Made by a program: the position numbers and the translations under genes. Positions 9,731 through 18,181 of a DNA stretch of 64,000 bases are shown piece by piece. The notes below the pieces were generated by a model. That model worked only from the letters and a program-made list of their open reading frames with translations, did no database searches and was not told the DNA's origin. Source of the stretch: an uncultured Nitrospirota bacterium (lineage in GTDB: Bacteria > Nitrospirota > Nitrospiria > Nitrospirales > UBA8639); NCBI GenBank assembly GCA_937139405.1, contig CAKZPV010000049.1:124001-188000 (forward strand), read 5' to 3'. Each line of letters starts with the position of its first letter. Position 1 is the stretch's first letter.

Positions 9731-9766
9731 GAGACCACATGGCCTTTTAGTTGCCCATGTGGTCTC
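9731..9766 (+). terminator. Perfect 12-bp hairpin after the 65-aa gene
   Basis: The arms GAGACCACATGG (9731-9742) and CCATGTGGTCTC (9755-9766) are exact inverse complements around a 12-base loop. The site lies 38 bp after the stop of the small gene. It lacks a strong T-run, so intrinsic termination is only probable; mRNA stabilisation or a bidirectional role is possible. Confidence 0.5.
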
Positions 9767-10001
9767 ACTTTACGATAGTTCCACTGCTGCACTTCCCAAA
9801 AACGACTAAAAACAACAGCCTTTCGCCTCACATATGAAAAACCGGCCTCCCTAGGAACCCGAATTTTTTATTGGAATGCGTGTCATGATATTGTTAAATG
9901 ATTTCCAAATAGTATTCTCCTTTTCTCTGTTTTCCGACACCTTCCATCAGAAACCATGGAGGGACGCTCTGAACAACAGCTTCGCCCTGTATGAATACAC
10001 C

Positions 10002-10097
10002 GAGTTAGCCCGCCCTTCTCACAGCTGGCGTTCTTCTCATTCAAATCAGGCCGAACGAAGCATCACTGGTTTTTGGTCATTTTGCCGAAACAAAAAA
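10002..10097. repeat. Diverged copy A of an interspersed repeat
   Basis: This stretch aligns along its length with 27918-28010. Both contain GAGTT-purine-G-pyrimidine-CCGCCC near the start, a GTTC-TC block in the middle, a CAGGCC/CAGCCGG block, GGTTTT, and TTTTGCCGAAACAAAA at the end. This copy is the more decayed one: its terminal palindrome arms no longer pair outside TTTTG/CAAAA. The overlapping 112-codon plus-strand frame at 9876-10214 is not regarded as a gene. Confidence 0.55.
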
Positions 10098-10176
10098 CCT
10101 CTCTCGGAAGAGGAACAGGGAGAACATTCAGTAGAATTGAATTTCCCGGGAAGGAACGAATCAAGACAAAAAACTT

Positions 10177-10977
10177 TTACGATTCAGAATAAAAGAGAAG
10201 CTGAACACCAATGATGATAACTGCAAGAGACCAAATGATTTTGAGAAGAGGTCGACTTTTTGGTTCCCTAAACGATGCCACCGATTGAATAGACTGATGC
10301 ATCCATTCCCCAGAAAACCAGGCCAAGCTCCCAGCCAAAGCTAAGCTGCCCATGACATTATGATGGCTTTGGATTTGATGCCCAGCCGGATGCGGGCCAT
10401 GCATATGCAGAAACAACATGCTACCCCCAATGAGCGCAAAGCCTGGCAACCACGCACCCCAAAACCACACCCCAAGCTTTCCCATCCTCCGGAACCATTC
10501 TACTATCCCGACTCCGAAAGCCAAGATTCCAAAAATCTTATGCTGCAACATTTCAGGATCTTTCCCAGAAAAGGTCTCAGCTAAGGACCAGGAACCAATC
10601 GGCCAGGCTTCATGATCACTCCAGATCAGCAAAAAGATCCCAGACCCCATCAACGCCGCAGGCAGCAACCATCGGGACCAGGCCAAAGCCGTCCAACCCA
10701 TCGCCGTTCGTAATTCAGTAAGCCCAACTAGAATGACGCCCAAACCAGCCAAAAAATGATTCAACTCCGAATACGCAATGCCTTCGGGGGATCCTTCCCA
10801 TTGGCCTAAAACCATCGTATGGCCATGTTCGCTATGATGCATATTCGTATCCGCAAAGCTCACCCGCGCTCCTAAAATAAGAATAAGCCCCACGACCAAC
10901 AAAATCGTATCTGTAGATTGAAAATGATTCACTACTGACAACCAACGTGTCAGAGTTTCTGCAAAACGACTGGTCAT
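10177..10977 (-). CDS. Histidine-rich polytopic membrane protein
   Basis: A 266-residue protein with about seven hydrophobic helices. The second helix is followed by the periplasmic-looking His cluster NMHHSEHGHTM, and a later loop has HMHGPHPAGHQIQSHHN. His/Met clusters of this kind are common in copper- or other metal-handling membrane proteins, but I do not recognise a named family, so metal binding is inference only. It begins at ATG 10977 and lies 13 bp downstream of the PagL-like gene on the same strand, so the pair could be an operon concerned with the envelope. Confidence 0.75.
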   Translation of the reverse strand: MTSRFAETLTRWLSVVNHFQSTDTILLVVGLILILGARVSFADTNMHHSEHGHTMVLGQWEGSPEGIAYSELNHFLAGLGVILVGLTELRTAMGWTALAWSRWLLPAALMGSGIFLLIWSDHEAWPIGSWSLAETFSGKDPEMLQHKIFGILAFGVGIVEWFRRMGKLGVWFWGAWLPGFALIGGSMLFLHMHGPHPAGHQIQSHHNVMGSLALAGSLAWFSGEWMHQSIQSVASFREPKSRPLLKIIWSLAVIIIGVQLLFYSES

Positions 10978-10990
10978 TAGTCAAAGGGAG

Positions 10991-11620
10991 TTAGGGGGAA
11001 AAGAATGAGACGCCCAGATTAAACAACCAAGCATTTAGCCCGATATTGCGGTCTCCGATGCCGGCATTCGAAATATGGTGAAATCGAAAACCTGCCGTAA
11101 TAGCCCAGTTTTCTGACACAAAAAAAGAAACCCCCGGTCCAGTTTGCAAGATGAAATTAAACTGCGTACTTTGCTCGGGAATCCGCGGCGCAAGATCCGT
11201 CCACAACATACCCGCACCACCATCCCAAAATGGCATCCATCGGCCAAATGACAAGAAATTATATTTGAGCACTAATGAACCTCCGAAAGCCGATGCACTA
11301 AAGGGCTCATAGTAATGGGCGGCCATTGGCTCAATAAGCAGCTCTACGTTCCCAGCAACTACACCACTTCCCAGTTCATCGGTTAGGACTTGCCCCAATT
11401 GCGGCAATACATAGACTGCCCGACGATTGGAGGATGGAGCATTGTCAAAGATATTACTTCCTTTCCAAAAACCACCCAACAATCCATATTCGAGTGTACC
11501 CTTCGTGACCCGTGTACGAGCATCGAGGTCTCCAGCCCAGGTGAGTCCGCCGAGAAAGGCAGAAACAATCAGAGCCATCATCAATGCCAAATAACGTTTC
11601 TTTTTTAATACAGCCACCAT
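10991..11620 (-). CDS. PagL-like acyloxyacyl hydrolase / lipid A 3-O-deacylase family
   Basis: An outer-membrane beta-barrel candidate of about 209 residues. It begins with a signal peptide (VAVLKKKRYLALMMALIVSA...LTWAG). The C-terminal end contains FRFHHISNAGIGDRNIGLN, the PagL signature in which the His and Ser of H-x-S-N-A-G-I are the catalytic pair, and it finishes with an aromatic beta-strand (LGVSFF). PagL enzymes remove the 3-linked acyl chain of lipid A. I chose ATG 11620 because an AGGAA lies 11 bp upstream. ATG 11641 is possible, while the TTG at 11683 is unlikely. Confidence 0.82.
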   Translation of the reverse strand: MVAVLKKKRYLALMMALIVSAFLGGLTWAGDLDARTRVTKGTLEYGLLGGFWKGSNIFDNAPSSNRRAVYVLPQLGQVLTDELGSGVVAGNVELLIEPMAAHYYEPFSASAFGGSLVLKYNFLSFGRWMPFWDGGAGMLWTDLAPRIPEQSTQFNFILQTGPGVSFFVSENWAITAGFRFHHISNAGIGDRNIGLNAWLFNLGVSFFSP

Positions 11621-11828
11621 AATTTTTCTATTCCTGTCCATGAATACGTCAATAAATTTGTACGTCTTCAAAAAAGAGCACAAGGAATATTTGCCACTAG
11701 CATGAACCCTGATTGTCTAATTTCGCTCAAAACGAGCAGGAACTTCGCATAAATGACAGGAACAATTCAATGAACTTTGTTCCTGCATTGTTTACAATAC
11801 AGAATACGTCATCTTATTTAAGGTTCTC

Positions 11829-12083
11829 ATGAAAACCACACTACTTACCCCCTCATCAATCCCGCCCAAACCCATCAAGCAAGACCCATTTCAACGTCTG
11901 TCCAGAGCAGTGAAGAAATTGGACCAGCTCATCAATCGTGCTCATCAATTAGGAACGTTTACAGATCAACTGCTTCGTGAAGACACAACAGGACCAAACA
12001 TTACTCCTTCAGAAGCCGTTCCAACTCAAGCACTGCCTTCTATCCCAGACAGAGCTGGAGACACCCAAAAAACTTCCAGCTAA
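11829..12083 (+). CDS. Small hypothetical protein, 84 aa
   Basis: No family recognised. The product is proline- and threonine-rich at both ends, with a central amphipathic helix (FQRLSRAVKKLDQLINRAHQLG). No cysteines, membrane segment or signal peptide are visible. The ribosome-binding site upstream of ATG 11829 (TTAAGGTTCTC) is modest. It lies alone between the PagL-like gene and tRNA-His. It may be real, but support is only an intact frame with protein-like composition. Confidence 0.45.
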   Translation: MKTTLLTPSSIPPKPIKQDPFQRLSRAVKKLDQLINRAHQLGTFTDQLLREDTTGPNITPSEAVPTQALPSIPDRAGDTQKTSS

Positions 12084-12121
12084 AGCAAAGAAACATAATG
12101 TGTTGTGAGCATTTAGAAAAA

Positions 12122-12198
12122 TGGGGTGAGTGACGGGTTTCGAACCCGCGACCTCCGGGACCACAACCCGGCGCTCTAACCAACTGAGCTACACCCAC
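12122..12198 (-). tRNA. tRNA-His (anticodon GTG)
   Basis: The minus strand folds into a full cloverleaf. The acceptor stem is GTGGGTG pairing with CACTCAC, the D arm contains AGCTCAGTTGGTTAGAGC, the anticodon loop TTGTGGT gives GTG, and the T arm is CGGGTTCGAAACCCG. The 3' CCA is encoded. A G is present just 5' of position 1 (base 12199) facing C73, which is the identity element of histidine tRNAs. Confidence 0.97.
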
Positions 12199-12428
12199 CA
12201 CGAAGGCATCTGTTTTATTGAGAAGGGAGCAAATCTTATCAGAGGGCTTGAAGGCCCGCAAGCATTTGGAAGAGCCGCATTCGCCGTGACCCTCAGAAAT
12301 TTCCTGAGTACTTTCATGCTAAAAAGCGCTGCCATATTCATCTGTTACAACAATTGGAGTACAATCATCGGTTGACCAAATTTCAAAACCTGTGGTACAA
12401 AGTAGACTTATTCATTTTGGAGGATTTC

Positions 12429-12692
12429 ATGGCCAATCGACATCAATCTGCAATTAAAGCCGCTCGGCAAACTTTAAAACGGCAAGAACGTAACCGATCT
12501 ATTTTACGCCGGGTGAAAACTTTTATGAAGAAGGTAGATGTCGCCCTTCAAGAAAAGAATGCTGATTCTGCCAAAAGTTCGTTGCGAGATGCCACATCAG
12601 AACTACACAAAGCTGCCACAAAAGGAACGCTCCACCGCAACACAGCTTCGCGTTGGATTTCCAGGCTGACCACCAGAGTGAACGCAGCATAA
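12429..12692 (+). CDS. rpsT: 30S ribosomal protein S20
   Basis: An 87-residue, highly basic, helical protein beginning ANRHQSAIKAARQTLKRQER, matching S20, which binds 16S rRNA in the body of the small subunit. ATG 12429 is chosen because GGAGG lies just upstream (GGAGGATTTC-ATG) and the product then has the standard S20 start; the frame extends further upstream without a good start. It is convergent with holA, and the gap of 84 bp has no obvious strong terminator. Confidence 0.97.
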   Translation: MANRHQSAIKAARQTLKRQERNRSILRRVKTFMKKVDVALQEKNADSAKSSLRDATSELHKAATKGTLHRNTASRWISRLTTRVNAA

Positions 12693-12776
12693 GCACCAAA
12701 TACTTTCTGGTTTCCCGATTCTACCCCTACACCTATTTCTTAAAAATTCGGACTATTCTTGTCGAGCAGCATTCTG

Positions 12777-13817
12777 CTACTTGCCCTTACAGAGTTGTAT
12801 CACCAAGTCATCTAAAATAAGCTTTGGTTGTAATGCTCGTCCACCCTTGAGAGCTGAGTCTGCATGAGCAAATACGGTCCAAGCCTCCCGAAGATGCGGC
12901 TCTTTCCATCGCTTGACCTGTTGCATAAATTCACGCGCACGAAACGGAGGAATGCCAGCCTGTCGAGCCGCTTGAGTTTGATCCTTCCCCTCCGATAAAA
13001 GACAACTGGCTTTCCAGATACGGCGCATTTGCCACAAAAACGCCCCTAACATTCGCAAGGGGGCTTCCCCTGTTTCCAAATTTTTGGCCACGATATTCAA
13101 GGCACGCCCTTGGTCTTTATGCGAGACGGCTTCAGACCAATCGAATACTGAAATTCCTGGAGGCTTACCTCGAACGTGCTCGACGTCTTGTACTTGCACT
13201 CGTTGTCCCTCTGGCAGATAGGCGGCTAATTTCTCCAATTCACGTCTGACAGCATATAAGCCTTCAGTCGCCTGATCCTTTAACATCTCCAAGGCCGAGG
13301 CCTCTAGCAGCAAGCCCAGCTCACGAGCCTGCTGCGTCACCCAGCCAGCACGCTGATTTTCAAACAACGGGGCACAGTCCACAACAATGGCTTGTTTCTT
13401 CAAAGCCTGCACCCATTTGGTTCGTCCATCTAACTTCGTCGCGGCAAAGATCAAGGTCGTTGCTCCATTTGGGCTTTTGAAATAAGGGATGAGCAATTCA
13501 CCATCACGGGCGGACAGTTTATCTGCCCACTTCACAAATAACCGTCGTCGTGGAGAAAAAAACGAGACTTCTTCGGCAAGCCCGAGAATTTCAGACGCAT
13601 TGGTTTCGTCTCCATACACCACATCAGATTGAAACAGATCAGGTGTTTCGTCGGCTCTTGATCCACTGCTAGCTGCATCATGACCCTCTGTGACTTGAGC
13701 AGACTGTCGCAATAAATCCAACGCCTGATCACGAAAATACGATTCCTCGCCCAGAAGCAAATAAAGAGGGGTTGGCCCTTGCTGCTGAATGTGGCGCGAC
13801 AAATCATGAACTTTCAT
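12777..13817 (-). CDS. holA: DNA polymerase III subunit delta HolA
   Basis: Clamp-loader delta subunit, which opens the sliding clamp ring. The 346 residues match the family. The N-terminal half has the AAA+-like fold opening PLYLLLGEESYFRDQALDLL, then VYGDETNASEIL and FSPRRRLFVKWADKL; the C-terminal collar domain has MLGAFLWQMRRIWKA. It is the last gene of leuS-lptE-holA on the minus strand, a frequent order in bacteria, and lies 39 bp after lptE. Confidence 0.93.
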   Translation of the reverse strand: MKVHDLSRHIQQQGPTPLYLLLGEESYFRDQALDLLRQSAQVTEGHDAASSGSRADETPDLFQSDVVYGDETNASEILGLAEEVSFFSPRRRLFVKWADKLSARDGELLIPYFKSPNGATTLIFAATKLDGRTKWVQALKKQAIVVDCAPLFENQRAGWVTQQARELGLLLEASALEMLKDQATEGLYAVRRELEKLAAYLPEGQRVQVQDVEHVRGKPPGISVFDWSEAVSHKDQGRALNIVAKNLETGEAPLRMLGAFLWQMRRIWKASCLLSEGKDQTQAARQAGIPPFRAREFMQQVKRWKEPHLREAWTVFAHADSALKGGRALQPKLILDDLVIQLCKGK

Positions 13818-13856
13818 AGATAGATGACTTTCACGGCCACAACAAAGGTAATGACG

Positions 13857-14594
13857 TTACTCGGCTGAGGTCGTAGGAGAAGAAAAGGGTTTGGCATTTC
13901 GAGCAGGAGAAAGAGAGGTATCAACATTCGCGTCTGAATCAAAAGCAGGAGGTTGCTTGATACCCGATTCAACTCCGAACTTGCCTTGATCGCGTGCAGA
14001 CAAAAACTGATCGGCCAGATCCTCCGCCACGCCTTGCCCTGCTTGCTCTAACGCACGATCTTGCAAGACTCGGTTAAATTGCAACCCGCTAGCCGCTGCA
14101 CTACCACTAGCGGAAGCCCCGACAAAAAATTCCGCAGAATTCGTGTTCGTTTGTGCCCATCTGATTTTCCCGGTTTTTCGATGTCTGACTTTCACGGCCA
14201 CTTTCACCGCGACTCGACTTTCTTGCGTTTGTGTTTGAGAAAAAGCCACAGAAGGAAGGGAAACAGAGACAATTGCGCCGTCTAATATAAAATCCGCAGA
14301 AAGATCATCCTCGACCAGCGTCGCAACACCTGTCGATTGCAAAGCCTGTCGAAAGTACCGCGTATATTTGAATTCCAAATTTGGTTCAAATGTATTGTTC
14401 TTCAGCGTATGTAACGCCAACCGAACCGGCGTCCCTTCTACCACACGACCACCCCCAATGACTGGCCCTGGCCCTTCTACCGTGAATTGATAGCCACACC
14501 CACCACCAATCAGCAACAGGGCGAAAGCTGCCCATCGTACTCCAAAATTCACATGATTGGAGAACCAATAAGTTTTCACGAACTTATACAACAA
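13857..14594 (-). CDS. lptE: LPS-assembly lipoprotein LptE-like
   Basis: The N-terminal hydrophobic segment ends in a lipobox (LLIGGGC-GYQF), so this is a lipoprotein. The GCGYQF start, followed by TPVRLALHTLKNNTFEPNLE and the downstream FSQTQTQESRVAVKVAVKV strand, matches LptE (RlpB), the plug of the LptD translocon that delivers lipopolysaccharide to the outer surface. The C-terminal 45 residues are low-complexity and longer than usual. The start is uncertain: TTG 14594 overlaps the end of leuS by 11 bp, and GTG 14579 is an alternative. Its place between leuS and holA supports the call. Confidence 0.85.
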   Translation of the reverse strand: MLYKFVKTYWFSNHVNFGVRWAAFALLLIGGGCGYQFTVEGPGPVIGGGRVVEGTPVRLALHTLKNNTFEPNLEFKYTRYFRQALQSTGVATLVEDDLSADFILDGAIVSVSLPSVAFSQTQTQESRVAVKVAVKVRHRKTGKIRWAQTNTNSAEFFVGASASGSAAASGLQFNRVLQDRALEQAGQGVAEDLADQFLSARDQGKFGVESGIKQPPAFDSDANVDTSLSPARNAKPFSSPTTSAE

Positions 14595-17214
14595 AATTCA
14601 CCAATTTTTGTTCAACGTAAATAACTTTTCGAGGCGTCTTACCCTGCAACCATTCCAGCAATTTGTCATCACTCTGGGCTACAGCAATGACTTGATCCTT
14701 AGTTGAACCGGCAGGCACAACAATTTTACTTCGCAACCTTCCATTCACTTGAATTGGAATGGTCCATTCATCGCTCACGAGCAAGTCGAGGTTAAACGTC
14801 GGCCAAGGTTGCCGAGCTATACTGGTGGAATGTCCAACTGTCTGCCACAATTCATCCGCAATATGTGGGGCAAAAGGAGCTAAGAGCAATAGCAATGCTT
14901 CCAAAGCCGAGCGCCACCCAGCACGTTCATCTGCCGATAACGTGTTGACTGGATATTCTTGCATCAATTTATAGAGCTGATTTACAAACTCCATTAAGGA
15001 CGCAATCGCCGTATTGAATTGAAAATCTCGATCAAGATCTGCCGTCACTTTTTGAATCGTATGGTGCGTCACCCGCTGCAAATCTTTCAGGAGGTCAGTC
15101 TCAGCTCGACCCTGAGGATCATTCCCATCTTTCGTCACCGGAAGCTGTTCATGGACCAACCTCCAAACGCGATTGAGAAACCGGTAACACCCTTCAACAC
15201 CGGTGTCACTCCATTCCAAATCTTTCTCTGGTGGCGCCGCAAATAACGAAAACAGACGCGCAGTATCCGCGCCGTATCGGTCACATAATTCTTCTGGAGA
15301 GGCAATATTCTTTTTGGATTTCGACATTTTCTCAGTCCGCCCCGTGACGATCACTTTCCCACAGTGGCTACAGAGGCGTTGACCATCCACTTTTTCCGTG
15401 TCTAAGGGAAGCACCCATCGATGCTCTTCGCACCAATAGGTCTCTTTGGTCACCATTCCCTGTGTCAGCAAATGCACAAAAGGCTCATCTACCGTCGTCA
15501 AACCCAAATCCCGCAACACCTTGGTAAAAAACCGTGCATAAAGCAAATGTAAGACAGCATGCTCAATGCCGCCGACATATTGATCCACAGCCATCCAATG
15601 CTTGGCAGCTTGCGGATTCACAGGTTGTTGACTGTCTTTCGGTGAACAATAGCGGAGAAAATACCAGGAAGAATCGACGAAGGTATCCATGGTATCTGAT
15701 TCGCGACGAGCCGTTCCGCCACACGTCGGACACATCGCCTTCGCAAACGAGGGGGACTCTTTGAGCGGCGACCCTCCTTTTCCTGTAAACGGCACATCTT
15801 CAGGTAACAGAACCGGCAATTGATCTTCAGGAACTGGAACGATACCGCACTGGTCACAATACAACATCGGAATCGGTGTTCCCCAATAGCGTTGTCGAGC
15901 CATTCCCCAATCCCGCAACCGAAAATTGATGGTTCGTTTTCCCCAGCCCTGTGTTTCAACATGTTCGCCGATGAATTGTTTACCTTCAGTTACAGATAGC
16001 TTGGAGAAGGTACCAGAATTCACCAAGGCACCAGCATCGGCTTGCGCTTCATACGCAGCCTTTAACGCATCAGGCACAAGCGTCCCTTCTGGGTTTTGAA
16101 TAACGAGCCGAATTGGAATATGATATTGCTTGGCAAATTCAAAATCCCGTTGGTCATGAGCCGGAACGGCCATAATTGCCCCAGTTCCATATTCATACAG
16201 CACAAAATTCGCCACCCAAATAGGGATCTGTTCCGTGGTAAACGGATTGATCGCATAGGCACCCGTAAAAATACCTTCTTTTTCCCGGTCCGCTGCAGTC
16301 CGTGTAGCTTTGTCCAAGCGCGAGACGCGCTCTACAAATTCTCGCACGGCAGTAGCTTCGGAGTTCCCCTCAATCAACTGTTCTACGAGTGGTGATTCCG
16401 GGGCAAGGCTCATAAACGTTGCACCATGAATCGTGTCGGGTCGGGTGGTAAAAATTCGAATCGCCGACAAATCTCCTCGAGATTTGACGAGAGGAAAATC
16501 AATTTCAACCCCCTCGCTCCGACCAATCCAATGTCGTTGCATCGCCAATACACGGTCTGGCCAACTCGTCAATCGATCGCAACCATCTAACAATTCTTGC
16601 GCATATTCCGTGATTCGAAAAAACCACTGCTCTAATTCTTTCTGAATGACAACCGATTCACACCGCCAGCACACCCCTCCGTCTTTTCCTTCTTGCGCCA
16701 ACACTTGTTCATTGGCTAACACTGTTTCGCATGAAGGACACCAATTAACCGCAGACCGTTTGCGATAAGCCAACCCCCGTTCCACCATTTTGAGAAAAAT
16801 CCACTGATTCCATCGATAGTAGTCAGGCTGAGATGTATTGACCTCACGATCCCAATCATAGGACAAACCCATCCGTCGCAATTGCTGTTTCATATACGCC
16901 ACATTTTCTTGCGTCCAAGCATTGGGATGTACGCCCTTTTCGATCGCAGCATTTTCGGCAGGTAACCCAAAAGCATCCCACCCCATGGGATGCAACACAT
17001 GAAATCCCCTCATCGTTTTGTACCGGGCCACCACATCGCCAATGGCATACACCCGCACATGCCCCATATGAATCCGCCCTGACGGATAAGGAAACATCTC
17101 CAAACAATAATATTTAGGAGTCGCGGAATCTTCTGTAATCTGGAAAAGGCCAGTCTGTTCCCAAAAGGCCTGCCATTTCGACTCTATGGATTGATGATCG
17201 TACGTCTGCGCCAT
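14584..17214 (-). CDS. leuS: Leucyl-tRNA synthetase
   Basis: An 876-residue class I synthetase that charges tRNA-Leu. The HIGH-type motif is HMGH at about residues 49-52 (PYPSGRIHMGHVRVY), and KMSKS lies near residue 630 (GRTEKMSKSKKNIASPEE). Between them are the CP1 editing domain, with the TTRPDTIHGATF segment, and zinc-type cysteine pairs (CPSC, CWRC, CDQC, CPTC, CSHC). The C-terminal tRNA-binding domain ends in VNFVV. It heads the leuS-lptE-holA run and its start is divergent from a small spurious frame, so the promoter lies in 17215-17420. Confidence 0.97.
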   Translation of the reverse strand: MAQTYDHQSIESKWQAFWEQTGLFQITEDSATPKYYCLEMFPYPSGRIHMGHVRVYAIGDVVARYKTMRGFHVLHPMGWDAFGLPAENAAIEKGVHPNAWTQENVAYMKQQLRRMGLSYDWDREVNTSQPDYYRWNQWIFLKMVERGLAYRKRSAVNWCPSCETVLANEQVLAQEGKDGGVCWRCESVVIQKELEQWFFRITEYAQELLDGCDRLTSWPDRVLAMQRHWIGRSEGVEIDFPLVKSRGDLSAIRIFTTRPDTIHGATFMSLAPESPLVEQLIEGNSEATAVREFVERVSRLDKATRTAADREKEGIFTGAYAINPFTTEQIPIWVANFVLYEYGTGAIMAVPAHDQRDFEFAKQYHIPIRLVIQNPEGTLVPDALKAAYEAQADAGALVNSGTFSKLSVTEGKQFIGEHVETQGWGKRTINFRLRDWGMARQRYWGTPIPMLYCDQCGIVPVPEDQLPVLLPEDVPFTGKGGSPLKESPSFAKAMCPTCGGTARRESDTMDTFVDSSWYFLRYCSPKDSQQPVNPQAAKHWMAVDQYVGGIEHAVLHLLYARFFTKVLRDLGLTTVDEPFVHLLTQGMVTKETYWCEEHRWVLPLDTEKVDGQRLCSHCGKVIVTGRTEKMSKSKKNIASPEELCDRYGADTARLFSLFAAPPEKDLEWSDTGVEGCYRFLNRVWRLVHEQLPVTKDGNDPQGRAETDLLKDLQRVTHHTIQKVTADLDRDFQFNTAIASLMEFVNQLYKLMQEYPVNTLSADERAGWRSALEALLLLLAPFAPHIADELWQTVGHSTSIARQPWPTFNLDLLVSDEWTIPIQVNGRLRSKIVVPAGSTKDQVIAVAQSDDKLLEWLQGKTPRKVIYVEQKLVNFVV

Positions 17215-17420
17215 GAAGATGCCTTATAGGATTGTTAGGGGAGATTATCCTGTCGATTGTCAAATTTGCGGAGAGAAAGAACGAACCCTTATCAAGGGGA
17301 TTCTTTCTCTTATACACGAGAAAGAATCTAGCATAGAGGGGCGGACCCGACAAGCAGACATCCGAGACGCATACGTCAAGAGGACTCTTGAAATATTGAT
17401 CAAACCTGAAGAGGGAAAAC

Positions 17421-17684
17421 CTAAGAAAACTGACGCCGTAAGACCTTACGAGGCTTCACGGTAACAGGGGCAGGAGGACGGGCCGATGACCCGGAAATGG
17501 CTCCAACAATTTCTTGATGGTCTTGTTGCTGAAGACGATGGTTCTCGATAATAGGATCAAGAATTTCACCACACATCAAACAGCGCCACCCGGGCATCCA
17601 AATCTCGCCACTCGTGGCCATATCCACAAAGTGATCAACAATCATCGTTCCCTGACAGCGAGGACATTGCATAAAAGTTTCCAT
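17421..17684 (-). CDS. Small zinc-ribbon protein
   Basis: An 87-residue protein with two cysteine pairs, CPRC near the start and CLMC about 30 residues later (MPGWRCLMCGEILDP), spaced as in a rubredoxin-like or zinc-ribbon knuckle. The C-terminal half is Gln- and Pro-rich and ends in basic residues (KPRKVLRRQFS), suggesting nucleic-acid contact; function is unknown. ATG 17684 is used, and ATG 17672, which starts right at MQCPRC, is equally possible. It overlaps a plus-strand frame (17213-17464) that I do not accept. Confidence 0.7.
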   Translation of the reverse strand: METFMQCPRCQGTMIVDHFVDMATSGEIWMPGWRCLMCGEILDPIIENHRLQQQDHQEIVGAISGSSARPPAPVTVKPRKVLRRQFS

Positions 17685-17690
17685 AACCAA

Positions 17691-18181
17691 TCATGTTATT
17701 GTTAAAGACACCATCGGTGAAATTGCCCAAGACCTTGAGAATTTCTTGATTCAGAAAAAGACTGTAAGAGGCATTAATTAAATGCTCAGGTTCCTTAAAT
17801 CATATATCACCTACTACGTCCTCACATTTAGTATTGCGCTGCTATAAGGTTGGACTTTGCATGAAATGTCCGGTTCACGGATATTATTCTGGATCGTTCC
17901 AACAATTCCGTTTGTATTTCTTAGGTGCCAAGCATCATTTATCAGTCGGGCTTTTGTCCTGGCCCCTATTATGGATCATCAATCGGCGCCATTCTATCTA
18001 TTGTTTGCCCCATGCTGTCTTAGGGATCGGTCAAACGCAGGTGGAGGTTTTGATTTTGGTTGAGGGTTTTGATGGGTTGCTCTTTGGGCTTTTTGCCCAA
18101 TCGCAATGATTCTAGGTGGGGCTATCGGCAAATCTCTCACTCGAACGAACGACTAACTTCATGACGGTCACTGGAAATTAA
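17691..18181. other. 490-bp spacer before uvrC's 3' end
   Basis: No convincing gene. Plus-strand frames at 17834-18109 and 17857-18063 have no motif, no ribosome-binding site and an unnatural composition. A small inverted repeat, TTGGGC-TTTTT-GCCCAA, sits near 18086-18102 and could terminate uvrC transcription from the right or transcription from the left. Nothing else is supported. Confidence 0.45.

Noticed and set aside
9876-10214. 112-codon plus-strand frame
   Set aside because: It covers the repeat copy, overlaps the end of the membrane protein on the other strand, has no ribosome-binding site and its composition is not protein-like.
17213-17464. 83-codon plus-strand frame divergent from leuS
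   Set aside because: It overlaps the end of the zinc-ribbon gene and has no coherent motif beyond a chance C-x-x-C pair; the leuS promoter region is expected here.
17834-18109. 91-codon plus-strand frame in the uvrC spacer
   Set aside because: No start signal and no family pattern.
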